Shown: piece after piece, positions 1-11,063 of the stretch
Layout: every line of letters starts with the position of its first letter
How positions within the stretch are numbered: position 1 is the first letter of the stretch
Source of the DNA: Rhizophagus sp. LPA8_4_AMF
Lineage: Eukaryota; Glomeromycota; Glomeromycetes; Glomerales; Glomeraceae
DNA: 31,719 bases
Direction: 5' to 3'
Assembly: GCA_021464525.1 (NCBI GenBank)
Contig: JADRCO010000523.1
Span: 1-31,719, forward strand
Made by a program: the position numbers and the translations under genes
Notes under the pieces: generated by a model
Databases searched by the model: none
What the model was told of the DNA's origin: nothing
Seen by the model: the letters and a program-made list of their open reading frames with translations, nothing else

Positions 1-33
1 CCCATGCAAATTACTTAATAAAAAAAATTATCA

Positions 34-93
34 GATTACCGGACGATTACTGGACGAAATTTGGACAATTTGTCCAGTAATCGTCCGGTAATC
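34..93. repeat. Foldback hairpin with 22-bp perfect arms
   Basis: The arms at 34-55 and 72-93 are perfect reverse complements separated by 16 bases. Each arm is itself a 12-base direct repeat, GATTACCGGACG followed by GATTACTGGACG, so the element is both direct and inverted. The spacer carries a further near-palindrome around TGGACAATTTGTCCA. No clear target-site duplication is visible. It is probably a miniature foldback element or the end of a longer transposon cut by the window edge. Confidence 0.75.
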
Positions 94-205
94 ATAATCA
101 CCTAGTAACCACAACGTATACAGAATTCTGAAAATTGCGATAATATGCGGCCATGCATATCATGAAGAATGCTTTCAAAACTAGGTCTTCGATGTCACCA
201 TTGCT

Positions 206-394
206 TGCTTGGCTACTTCTATTGATGAATTAACACAGTCATATAACAATCGGTTGCATATGGATGAAGATATAAATGATGAATTTGATAATGCAGAAAC
301 AATAAATATCTATAAAACAATTGATATTGAATTGAGTGAAAAAATATTAAGTATCTTTTGTAAAATAAATTTTATTAAAAATTTATACCGATAA
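206..394 (+). pseudogene. Acidic coding remnant, unrecognised
   Basis: One open frame of about 61 codons carries a coding-like, Asp/Glu-rich peptide (it includes MDEDINDEFDNAET) and ends in TAA at 392-394. No good ATG with an upstream context is present; the first ATG in frame is near 260. There is no convincing splice site or promoter nearby. I do not recognise the family. It could be the tail of a repeat-encoded protein or a chance frame. Confidence 0.3.
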
Positions 395-1227
395 TAAATT
401 CAAATATCTCCTATGCAACAGCCATTGTGCCCGATTTGCATCATTTGAAATTGATAATACTAAAAGTACGTTGGAAATTTTCTTTTAATAGGTGTAATGG
501 TGGAATTGCAAGTATTTTTTTGGACATTTGTATAGGTTACTGTATAGTTTATTGTATAGTTATTTATGTATTATATAGGTTATAGGTTATTACATAATTA
601 AAGATTCTTAAAAAGTATTTTTTACAGGTTGAACAGTGTTTGAACTTTAAAAGAACGAAAATAAAGTTTGTAACATGAAAGAAAAATTATTGGCTGACAG
701 GTGTTCATCTTCACGTGATAATTAACCAATAGATGGATGTTTAGTTACATCATTTTTCGGTGGCTTTTTACCCTTTTTTACTTTGAGATTAATTTTACGA
801 GTTTACGAAGTACTATACATCCAGATTTCAGGAGTGACAACTTTTTGTATTAACTTCTATAGATGCAAGACTAACAGGAGTCGAAAGTAGGCAACTATTG
901 TAACCCGGACAATGTACAATTCATTGCGTCCAATATTTTCGGACCTTGATGGTTATGCACAAATGCAGCAATTACATTAGCAAATTCCCCATTGTTACCT
1001 ACATTAATTATGATGTAAGTGATCGCTCATACACTTATCAAGTGTTTAACGTGTGTAGATGATTATTTTTCTGTAGCGACATTTTCTCCTCTGTCCCTAA
1101 CTTGTAATTTATTTTATTTACAGCAATAAAAAATTATTTTTCCTGTAGGTGATCGGACAATTTGTAATTCGCGCATGATTTTTTTCTCCTAACCACTGGT
1201 CGAACGATGTCAAATAGGGAACAAATC
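395..1227. other. Gene-free AT-rich stretch
   Basis: No supported gene. It holds a CACGTGA E-box at 712-718 and one copy of a 22-base sequence (868-889) whose second copy lies at 1344-1365. A short coding-like patch at about 910-1015, followed by a GTAAGT donor-like site, is too weak to call. Confidence 0.55.
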
Positions 1228-1365
1228 AATATATGAATCTTGACCCTGTACGATCTATAATCTTGACCCGCATATCAAGATTAATGTACCCGGTGGATCA
1301 AGATTCATATATTTGCACCAGGTGGGATCCGGTAGTTGAAAGTAGACTAACAGGAGTCAAAAGTA
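868..1365 (+). repeat. Pair of 22-bp direct repeats
   Basis: Two copies of a 22-base sequence containing AGACTAACAGGAGTC lie at 868-889 and 1344-1365 and differ at one base (TCG versus TCA). The core GACT..AGTC is itself a small palindrome. They may mark copies of one old repeat. The flanks do not align well by eye. Confidence 0.6.
1228..1313. repeat. Nested inverted repeat
   Basis: The outer arms AATATATGAATCTTGA (1228-1243) and its exact reverse complement (1298-1313) enclose a second hairpin made of AATCTTGA (1259-1266) and TCAAGATT (1275-1282). The motif AATCTTGACCC therefore occurs twice forward and its reverse twice, giving a two-level foldback. It is probably a miniature repeat element. 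No target-site duplication is visible. Confidence 0.7.
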
Positions 1366-1560
1366 CAGTTTCGAGAGTTAAGCAAACACAGTTAGATTTG
1401 GAGAGGGCGCTTTGTTTTCGTAAGTATATTATTTCCATTTCCAATAAAAGAGATTTATAATTTATCAGTATTTTATTTTGAAACTATTTGAACTATAATG
1501 TTGCTAAAAATTTCTTTATAGGGACTGCGCTTTATCAAGAGGTTCTAACATTCAGCGTAT
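1330..1560 (+). pseudogene. Possible spliced coding remnant
   Basis: A coding-like run ends at a GTAAGT donor (intron 1420-1521, 102 bp, acceptor TTTCTTTATAG). The frame continues for about a dozen codons after the acceptor and then stops. Codon use looks plausible, but the upstream end runs into the nested inverted repeat at 1228-1313, so no start can be assigned. The family is not recognised. Confidence 0.22.
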
Positions 1561-2661
1561 GAATAATCAAAGAATCGAACATGTGCAACATGTGTTTACC
1601 GATCAAGGCGGATTTACCCATGTATTTCCTTTCTTTGATTGCCAATTTGATTAACCTCTTTGACCAGGAAGTTATCTCTATATGTGCTTATTTGAAACAT
1701 ACAAGAACTATAGTAATGATGACTGTAGAAAATATCTCGCGGCCTTTCTTGGTGTAATAATGTGAATTTTTTTTAAATCATGAAAATCAGTTAGTGTCAC
1801 ATGATTTATCTCTATTGGAAAGAGTGTTCATTTATACTGTATATTTTTAGAAAAAGAGTTTAAATGAAGGAAATTTTATCACAATGTTTAATTTAAAGGT
1901 TAGATGGGATTTAGCACTGGCTTAGCGCAGTATATGATTGAAACCTAAACCTTTTTCGGTTATAGAGTATATTAATAATAATATTAGTAAAGATAGCTAC
2001 CTAGAAGCCCATTCATTTATCTCAAAAGGTAACAATTTATTTGCGCAACTTTAATATTACAGTATACTTAGGATATATATTCACGCACCAAAAAGACTTG
2101 ATAAGCTTTGTATATTCAGAATATTTTTACATTTTTTTTATATGAATAGAAAAATTACTTTTATAACAGTTTAATTTTTATTCATTAATATAATTTTTTA
2201 TTAGAATAAAAAAAGCTAATTAGTTTATATTTGATAACAAAAAAATTGGTATGCGTTTGCTGAATTGCTATAACTAGCAATGTTTGGAGAGGTTTCTTGA
2301 TAATAAAGTCATGTCATGGACTATTATCTCAAACCTAGTAAGCTTACACCAAACTGCATGTTAATATTGACGAGCTTCCGGTGAAATATATCAATGTCAC
2401 GTGATTGACGTACAAAAAAGTAAATCAGACTGGCTGGATATATATTTCCAATAAAAATTTTACTTGTCTTATCTACCAAAGCAAGTTTTACGCGAAAATG
2501 TAAATAGTAGCAACATATTCACACGAAGAAAAGCTGAAATACCGAGACGTGTTGATAGGAACTAATCAACGATTGTGGCTGCATTCGCAGGAAATCGGCC
2601 TCAGGACTTACGAACATTGATTTTTTTCATACAGAATTTCTGAGAACTTTTTATCTGTGTC
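1561..2661. other. Gene-free AT-rich stretch
   Basis: No open frame of note and no RNA gene. An E-box at 2398-2403 sits in a longer near-palindrome (TCAATGTCACGTGATTGA). Confidence 0.55.
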
Positions 2662-3183
2662 ATGGAAGACAAACTTTTTGCAGAGCTTTACCATTTAATT
2701 GAGGTGGTTGTGAATTTATCCTTGTTGTTTGCGTTGCTAGTTATATATATTTTATTCTATCTGGATTATTGATGATTGGGACAAATGAAGCTGGAGAATA
2801 GATTAGGATACAAACAATTTAGATTGTTTAAATCAAATTTTATATATTTTAATTTTTGATATATTAAGTATAAATTATTTTGTATACACTGTAGAAAGGA
2901 GAAATTTTTATTGCTGCATCTAGTTTATTGATCCAAATGCGAGAGCTATATTATGGAAAAACGCCGTTTTTGGCATTTTTTTTCACTCAATACCGGCTGT
3001 GGCGGGAGCTAAAGGAATTGTTAAAATTATAAACACAAGTGTTGGATCGGCTATAAAGGTATAAAATATATTTTAATAAAGGTTCCAAGCAGATAGGAGT
3101 GGCGAATTAGTTTAATTAAAGCTGCTTGTTTGACTAAATATTTCGTTAAATTTATTCCATAGGCTCTTTCAGGATATGATGAT
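2662..3183 (+). pseudogene. Spliced hydrophobic-protein gene fragment
   Basis: The best-supported part is an exon at 2924-3058 (45 codons, phase 0 at both ends). It is preceded by a CATCTAG acceptor and followed by intron 3059-3162 (104 bp, GTATAA..CCATAG) and a 21-base mini-exon at 3163-3183 that ends at GTAAGT. The peptide is mixed hydrophobic (it includes PNARAILWKNAVFGIFFHS). A short ATG frame at 2662-2772 encodes a possible membrane segment and could be the first exon through a phase-0 donor at 2704 or 2740, but both donors are poor. No continuation is seen after 3183, so this is a fragment or decayed gene. The family is not recognised. Confidence 0.33.
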
Positions 3184-3761
3184 GTAAGTTAGATATAATT
3201 CATTAACTTCATAATGGATTTTTATAACTAAATTTATAATTTTTAGTTAATTTAAGATTAATGAAGTTAAATTTTATCCAAGATGGTCGTCGTGAACCAG
3301 TTTTAAGCGTCGTAATGTTTCTACGTTTGTCATTGAGAAACTCTTCTTATTGATGAATAATTATAAGAATTTAATGTGCATTTAACTGGCGATTTCTTTG
3401 TTTCTTCTGGAATGGTTAACGCTAGTGATCTTGGGCGAAACTGAAATATTTAGTCATTTTACTAAACCGAAATAGTTTAGAATATTGAATTTCAGCATTT
3501 CGTCTTTTAATTTTAAATGTCTATAGTATTTCCATGGATTTTTAATTATAATAATTACTTAAAAAAAAAAATTTATATTAAAATACAATATTTTTTATAT
3601 CAATTTATAAAACTATTATATATATAATATAATTTTATATAAGTAAAATTAAAATTAAAAATTATTACTATATAGTTTAGTCAATGACGAAACTGAAACT
3701 AGTTGGTGACAAAACCAAAATTTTTGGCAAAAAGAGTTTAGCCAGGTATCCTTAGTTAACG
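3184..3761. other. Gene-free AT-rich stretch
   Basis: Very AT-rich, with poly(A) and TATA-like runs around 3555-3670. Nothing else is supported. Confidence 0.55.
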
Positions 3762-4060
3762 CAGTGGAAATATGAAGCCAATAATTAAACATGCAATAGA
3801 ATCATCATTCAATTCAATGTCATCGTCATCTATATCATATATATCACTACTGCTAGAACAAAAAAATGTTGATACGCCATCAATGCCGGTGCTTGCGCAT
3901 TATACTAGATTATCTATACCCCATTTGCATTATATGAAGACGGTATTGAATTATTATTATCAGAATGTGCTACTGGTACGACAGTTGTATTGTGGGTGCT
4001 TGATGTAGAATTAATAGCGTTCGATAATTCTAACATCACAATAGTAATCTCTGAGTGGAT
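3762..4060 (-). pseudogene. Decayed acidic/Ser-Asn-rich coding remnant
   Basis: The minus strand contains two coding-like peptides in different frames. One is acidic (it contains DIYDIDDDDIELNDD, about 3762-3860); the other is Ser/Thr/Asn-rich (it contains INSTSSTHNTTVVPVAHSD, about 3907-4050). The plus strand also has an open frame at 3772-4008, but its composition looks less like protein. The family is not recognised, and no start or promoter is visible. Confidence 0.3.
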
Positions 4061-4199
4061 CAGCTGCCCTTAGTAAAAGTAAGAACATATGGTATGACTA
4101 TTAATTTTATTTAATATATTAAATGATTTCTAATATTTTAATATCACAACGAATTTAACTTTTCTAGCAACGAGTGAATTTCGATATAATTTGTGAATT

Positions 4200-4540
4200 G
4201 GAATTTAATCATTATGATATTTGGTTTTTTTGCTTGAAATTCCATCTGACTATCGAACGCTTGCAACGAGGAATCAAAGTAGAGCAATTTATTTATGGTA
4301 TTCCATATTATATGGACGACTACGTCGAAAAGAAAAAGGCAAAAAGTTTGGGAATAAAGAAGAAAAGCTGTTACAAAAAAGAAAGGAGGTACTTTTGTTG
4401 TTGATAAAAAGACTAATGATCTTACTGATGCATTAGCAAATGGAATTAATTCTCGCGCGGGTAAAAGTGCAGTTATTAAGAAATCTATTATCCTTGATTC
4501 AGATTCATGTGAAAGTGCTATTCGACGAGTTGATTTTTAA
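4200..4540 (+). pseudogene. Decayed Lys/Arg-rich coding remnant
   Basis: Two coding-like runs lie end to end in different frames. One, at about 4221-4390, is rich in Lys and Arg (it contains LYGRLRRKEKGKKFGNKEEK). The second, at about 4393-4540, contains KKTNDLTDALANGINSRAGK and ends at a TAA. The composition and the orderly codon use argue that this was once protein-coding. I suspect a multi-copy repeat family of this genome, but I cannot name it. It looks broken. Confidence 0.4.
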
Positions 4541-4550
4541 AAAAATAGAC

Positions 4551-7500
4551 AAGATTGTAACAGTTTGTGATGACGATCCGATTTGGAGTTGGAAATCGAA
4601 TATTGACACGAAGGTTTAAGAGTCAATCAATTGATAAAATAGTAGTAAGGATATAGACCAATAAATATACATCACAGTTATTGCGAGATCATGCTGATTA
4701 TAATATTATTTATAAGAAAGTATAGTATAATTTAATTGTTTACTGATAAATATAATAAAATATCTTATTCATTTTTATTTATTCTCTTGAAAATTACAAC
4801 TTTTTATTACTGAATAGATTCAACACTCTTTAAGCTAGTATTTTATTTATTCTAATGTCTTAATAATATTTAATCCAAAGTTCTTTCTACAAAAATCTAG
4901 AATGTAAATGAGATTACCAAGTGGGAATTTTGGAAATAAACTGTTTATTCTCATGTTCCACTTTTTTAATTGAAAATTATTTTTCTAATTAGAAAGTAAA
5001 TGTCATAACCAATAAAGAAAAATCCAACATATAATGATTCACGTTTTTTCTTTTTCGGTTCTTCTCTTACTCTATTAACTGATACACAATCAATAAAGGT
5101 TATAATGCATTTAAATTGCAAAAAAATTCTTCACTTCTTCATAGTTATCTATTTCTCCAAATCCTCTTCTTATGGGTATCTAAGTCGAATAAATTATTTT
5201 AAACATAAATAAACCTCTTGATGATGTTCTAGAATATCATTTTTTTAGACGGTTAATCAATTCTTTTTGATGTCCTCTACTCACGCCTCTCAACTTTTTT
5301 GATGCCAGCAAGTTTCGGTCTTTTGGAGATTTAAATAAAAATGATTAAATTAAAAAATAAGCAATTTGAGAAAAAAACAATTAATATAATTACCGATCCT
5401 TCGGATCCTAATTTTCTCATCCGTACTAAAATATTGTTATAGGTCAAAGTATGAATCGCCAATACATTAATTCATTATCAATCTTATAATAATTTGTCAA
5501 TACAAAGAAATCTGATTTTAATATTAGAACGTGTTATAAATGTTAAAATCGAAAGATAATTTAGTATACCTACTCTAATGATGTCGGTTAACACGTTCCC
5601 ACATTTTAAATGAGATATTTTCTCGATTTAGAACTTTTTTATAAGAAAATAAATTACACCTAAAAAACATAAAAAATTATAAATATGAAAAAATAGGCAT
5701 AAAAAAAAAACAAGGTAAGATTAGAAAAATCAATACCATTCCGGATTGAAAATTAACTAAAGTGAATGATTGACTGTTAATAAAAGGGAAAAAATTATTG
5801 ATGGAAAGTCCGTTAAAACATAACAACATAAATAGAAGTAACAATTATTTAAATTTATATGAAAATGTGAACCAGCTAATCGTCCAAATATTCTGGAAAT
5901 TGTTTCAACCCTAAAATAATCATCTCTGGAGATGAGTACAATTATTGATCCACTCATCGAAATAAATTCAGACTTAATATTAATCGTTATTTAAATCTGT
6001 AGTTCCTTTGCTTAAGTGATGGATTAAATATTAATAGTGATGTTTCAGTATCTTCAGATAAAGGAACCGTGAACTTAAAAAATAAATTAATACCATAAAG
6101 TGATAAATTAATATAAAGAGTGGATTAAAGATACTATTAAAAAGAAAGTTATTAGATCAATAGCACGGTTTGAATTTAAATCAGATCTATTGACGAAAAT
6201 TGGTTTACTATTTATAACCTAAAATTTATGGTCACGTGATGTATCAGGTCTAAATTTTTTTATCTTTGAGATTGAACTATAAATTATTAATTCTCACCCG
6301 CCCAATTCTAAAAAAAAAAAAATTTAATAACTATTAAAAGTTATAAATCAATAAAATAAAATGAATCATCTATGAATTTACCAGAAATGAAAAAACAGTA
6401 CTCAATTTTTTTATAACCTTCTTTTCTTCAGAGTTTATAACAAATCTTTTTATATAATTTTTATTTTATCGGAGAAAGTGTTATTATATATAAACTTTTT
6501 CAGAGTATAATTATAAACCTTCTTACAGATGGGGAAACGTTAAACAAAACAAAATATTAACGTTATTTTCGTTACGATCTATCAATTTCAAAAGTTATAC
6601 CTTACTTGAAGATTACAACTATATTTGTTTAGTTTATAATATAGATCTATTTCCTTTTTATTTACAGCGAATAAGAAACAATCAGTAAACATATTCACCA
6701 TTCCAGAATCGCAATTTATTTTATCAATCCCTCGATATCAGACCTGACACCGTACTGCCGGTCAGTGAACGAATGAATTAGGTTGTGAGTTAAACATTAT
6801 GAAAAACCATTAAATCACAAATCACAATTACGATATAAGCAAAAAATTTGGAATTACTTCATTTAAGTCACTTTCGTAGTCTCGGGCCAGAATCAAAAAA
6901 ATTCTGATTTAACTTGCAATTGCTGGGCTTGTATGCATGTTTCCTTCTTCCAAACAAGATCTAATTTAACCGATTCATAAGATGCTATAAGATAATTACC
7001 GAACCCAATATTTGTTGACACTAAACTTTGACAAAAATTTTTTTTATTAAAAAATTTTAGTTATTACTAGATGACCAACTATTGCCAATATACTGCTATA
7101 AAAAAAATAGAATAGAATAATGTTATCAAAATTGATTCGATTTCAATCATCTTTTTCCATTAAATTTTAATAAAAACATTGCAAAGTTCAAGACAAAATT
7201 TAGCATTTCAATGAAATAATAGACATGATTAATAAATCCCGCCTTAAAATTTCGCGTTTTAAAAATAAATCATCACTTATGCTACTCACCTTTAATGTAA
7301 TTATAAAATGTAATTATAAAACGTAATTAATAGTATATCTTAGTATATCTTAAAATCATAGAATCAAAATATGATTTAGTAAGTTACCCGGATCCTAAGG
7401 CGGTTCATCCGGTTTTAAAAAAACCCGGTTTACAGAAAAATTTCAGGGCACCTGGTCATAGATATTTGGTAAAACTCGGTAAATCATAGAATAAGGCAAT

Positions 7501-8035
7501 AACTAGATTATTAGATTCGGAACACTGATCTGAGCGCAGTGATGTACTTACTGTACAATAGTTTATATTTTATTCCGAGTTTCTTGCGTAGAATAATGGA
7601 TGACCTACAACTTATGAAATTTGATGTAAATTTCTGTAATCAGGACTTTTATTTTAACTGGATACAAAATTTGAGTTTAGTAAATTCGGGTTAGCATTTA
7701 GATATTAATTCGAATCGATATTTGGATTCTATACCTGGTTGAGTTTATTTGTCAAATATAATCTGTATCCAACTGAATTTATCTAGAATCCTTTAATAAT
7801 AAAGTAAAAAGTTCTTTTGCATCGTTTACTTTGTTTCATTTATATTTTATTACTAAAAAATTCAGAGCATTTTATACAAGCCAATCAAATTAACTCGTTA
7901 GAACACGTTATGGAAATTAATGTAAATGACAATTAGCGAAACATTTTTCACATGTAAATCACAAATATATTAGATCAAATTAAAACCCTACTTTAAATGA
8001 ACCAATCAAATCTAGATCAAAATTAAGAATACAAA
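4551..8035. other. Long gene-free AT-rich stretch
   Basis: No gene supported on either strand. The reading frame on the minus strand at 5757-5957 has a hydrophobic end and no promoter or splice context. An E-box lies at 6233-6238. A weak foldback with TGGATACA and TGTATCCA arms spans about 7660-7775. Confidence 0.55.
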
Positions 8036-8087
8036 TTCAGTTGAAAAGTTGAAGTATTATTTAAATACTTTGAAACTTTTCACTGAA
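8036..8087. repeat. 52-bp imperfect hairpin
   Basis: TTCAGTTGAAAAGTT on the left pairs with AACTTTTCACTGAA on the right, with a further AAGTATT/AATACTT inner stem. It is a probable miniature foldback, with no duplication visible at its ends. Confidence 0.55.
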
Positions 8088-8342
8088 ATTCTTGGTTCGA
8101 AATCCAAATGTTAGTTTGAATTTTCAATCCGGTTAAAAATACTTTAAAAATATAGATCAGAATTCGATTGAAAAATCCAATGTGGAATTTTTTTCTGATA
8201 AGATTTAAAGACGAAGTCAAATTTCGTCCAATCCATTAAAGCGAGGGTTATCGAACAAAACAAAAATTTCGGCCTAAATAAATAATTTTCTAATTCTGGC
8301 TAAAATTAACTATAATTCTGGCCATGGTTTTTATAACCTCTT

Positions 8343-8580
8343 GATTGTGATAACTTTCCCAGCGTAACCTGAAAAAAATGTCACGAAAATCACGTGACTT
8401 TTATTCATCACCGGTCTCACACCCTACCGCGTTTCCCATTTCCATAAGTATCTGAGGGAGTTTTTTTTTTCGAGTAGGCAAAAACTTATTCATCACGCCT
8501 TATTCGTCACTCCAAATTTTCACGTGTTAGTGCATAACGTGACATTTTTTTCAGGTTACGCTAGGGAAATCGATTGTGAT
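8343..8580. mobile_element. Mutator-type MITE with 9-bp target-site duplication
   Basis: The sequence GATTGTGAT occurs at 8343-8351 and 8572-8580, exactly flanking a 220-base element (8352-8571). Both ends carry a long inverted repeat: TTTCCCAGCGTAACCTG.. on the left (from 8355) and, on the reverse strand, TTTCCCTAGCGTAACCTG.. from 8569. The match continues through AAAAAAATGTCACG with one single-base indel. Each half holds a CACGTGA E-box (8391 and 8521). A 9-bp duplication with long terminal inverted repeats and no coding capacity fits a non-autonomous Mutator-like (MULE) element. The perfect duplication and well-kept ends suggest a fairly recent insertion. Confidence 0.8.
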
Positions 8581-9486
8581 TTGCTGCGCCCTAACGAAGA
8601 AATATAAAATATAAAAAATTTTAATTTCCAATCATTTATAATTAGTGAATCTTCCTACAGCAAATCTTCTACAGCAAAGTTTTAAATTAAAATTTTCTTT
8701 TTATCTAAATAATTATTTTTTTTTTAAAAAAAAAATTCTTTAATTCTTTGAATTGTATCAAGTAAAAATTTATTAGATGATATAACAACATTTGCATTAT
8801 TACATATAGAATAATAAAAATAATTAAATCATATACCTTAAATATTTATATTCTTATAGGGATGAAAAATTGGCCGGGTTAAACAAAAATCAAACCCGAC
8901 TGTTATTAAATCTACATTTTTAAACTTTAGTTCTATTTTTTTACATCTTTTATAAATTAAAATCTATTTAACTGGTTAATTCTTAATTTATTATTAAATG
9001 ACTTACCAAATTTATACATTTCTTGCTTATAATTTTAAAATCAAATTTATTGGATATAAATATTGAATAAAGTTCAAATTATATAGTAAAATCGGCTTGA
9101 TCTTCCATCTTTTGAATCGGCGGTTTAATTAAACCGTAAATCAAAATGGTACCACGGTTAAACTTGTTTCAACTTTTACCTTAAATGAATAATAATAATA
9201 AAAGAAAATTTTATATATCCTTATATTGAAATATAAAACTAATTTCAAATAGAAGAAACTTTTGATTTGTAAATCTTTGATATATCATAGTTTCAATTAA
9301 ACTAACGAATAACTTTTGATTTGTAAATTTTGGAATTTCCATAGTTTCAGAATTCATAGTTTCAGGATGTGAATTTCGGGTATATCATTTAACTATTAAA
9401 GAAATAATAAATAACTCTTTTTTGATTTGAATATCACAGTATTAGTTCTGTTAAAGAAATACATAAAAATTAAATCAATTTTAACA
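8581..9486. other. Gene-free AT-rich stretch
   Basis: No gene. There are scattered short inverted motifs, such as CGGGTT..AACCCG near 8875-8900 and GGTTTAATTAAACC near 9120. Confidence 0.5.
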
Positions 9487-9590
9487 CTATTTTAGTACTA
9501 TTCTAGCGCTATTCTAGCGCTATTCTAGCGTTATTCTAGCGTTATTCTAGCGTTAATCTAACGCTAATCTAGTACTAATCTAGTACCTGC
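9487..9590. repeat. 11-bp minisatellite
   Basis: About nine tandem copies of an 11-base unit drift from TATTCTAGCGC through TATTCTAGCGT to TAATCTAGTAC. At the changeover the array makes a hairpin, AGCGTTA-ATC-TAACGCT. The first and last units both carry AGTACTA-like sequence, so the array is roughly symmetric. Confidence 0.75.
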
Positions 9591-10560
9591 GGTATGGTTT
9601 ATTAAAACACACAATTGTAATTATGTACAATGAACATCAGGTATTATCGAATTTATGCATAAGCAAAATAAGCCTCGTACCATGGAACATGAAATGTACC
9701 AATCATAATGAAATAATCACATAAATACATAAAAACATTAGTCTAATTTAAGAAAACAAAAAGAAGAGAAATTTTTTTTAAAAAAATAAAATTTGGAAAC
9801 GAAAATCTTCTTGTAAAACAGAAAAAAATCATTTATTGCATTATTTGATGGTCACGGTATTATAAATTTTAAAGCGGATTGATGTCATAGTTTTAATTTT
9901 TCTTTTTTTCTCAGATATAAAAAATAACCCAGTTTTATTACAAATAACACAGATTTATTTTGCATTTTGGAATATAAATTTTTAGCTAAATCTGAGAAGA
10001 AAAAAAATTTTAAAACTTTTTAAAGAATTTGTTGTAAAAAAGATTACGAGAATATAAATCAGAATTTTTAATTTAATTTTTTAAGCATATTTACGTATCC
10101 GCAAAGAAACCCCACTGCATAAAAATTAAACTTTGCTCAATTGTTTATAAGTCCGAAATGTCTGTTGTCTGCCGAAAAAAAAGGGTTCTTACTTTAATTG
10201 TAATTCAGCCAATTAATATTCAGCCAAGAAAAAAAAAAATCATTTTTCAGGTAGAATTTTCCCTTGCATCAAAAAAAATTAAGCCCTTATCAAATTATTC
10301 AAAAACCAATCATTCTAATAAGAAAAAGGATTTTTAGTTTCACAAAAATGGAGGGAAATTATGTTATGTATAGTATATGATGATGAAATGTAATATATAT
10401 TTAATTTATTTATTTTCCATATTAAGTTTGGTACTCTTTGTATTCACAGATAAACGTATTATTCTCCTGTAACACAAACAAACAATATACGCGTCCTAAA
10501 AGTTTACAATTGACAAGTTTGTTTCTGTTCGCGCAATAATAATTTTCTACGATTGGTCTC
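9591..10560. other. Gene-free AT-rich stretch
   Basis: No gene or RNA supported. Poly(A)/poly(T) runs become dense toward the promoter of the gene at 11064. Confidence 0.5.
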
Positions 10561-10570
10561 ATTTATTTAT

Positions 10571-10580
10571 TATATATAAA
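10571..10580 (+). promoter_or_regulatory. TATA box of the Cys-motif gene
   Basis: TATATATAAA lies about 250 bases upstream of a candidate 5'-UTR intron and about 490 bases before the ATG at 11064. It is followed by pyrimidine-rich and poly(A) tracts that are typical of strong promoters in AT-rich fungal genomes. The assignment rests on position only. Confidence 0.4.
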
Positions 10581-10831
10581 CCACTTATTTACTTAATTTT
10601 ATCTTCACCTTTTTAAATTTTTTTTTTAAAAAAAAAAAAAGAAAAAAATATATTTTTTTTCTTTTGATTGCACCCTTTGCATCCTTGCGCCCTAAGAAAA
10701 ACTCTTTTTTAACGACTCTTTTTTTTTTCCCTTATTTTACGTAAGAAAATCTTTCATCAATAAAAAAAAAATATTTTTAACTCTCGTTTTTAGTATACTT
10801 GAAGTATCAAAAATTTAATGATCAAATCAAG

Positions 10832-10904
10832 GTAAGCGGATCGTATTTTATATCCTATAAAATTCATAGAAAATTTTTCTAAGAATTTCTCTCTCTACTT
10901 TTAG
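10832..10904 (+). other. 5'-UTR intron of the Cys-motif gene
   Basis: A 73-base interval begins with AAG|GTAAGC and ends with CTCTCTACTTTTAG. It has a branch-like TTCTAAG about 25 bases before a pyrimidine-rich acceptor. The size matches the coding introns in this window. Splicing here would leave a leader that runs to the ATG at 11064. Confidence 0.5.
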
Positions 10905-11063
10905 ATAAAAAACCTCTAAAACCTAGCTTCTTAAGAAATTAATGCTTTTCAATTTTTACTCTTTTTTATAAATATCACACTTTTCACAATAAATCTCCTT
11001 AATACCAAATCTTACCAAATCTTACCAAATCCTACCAATTATAAAATCCTTTTACAAACTGCA

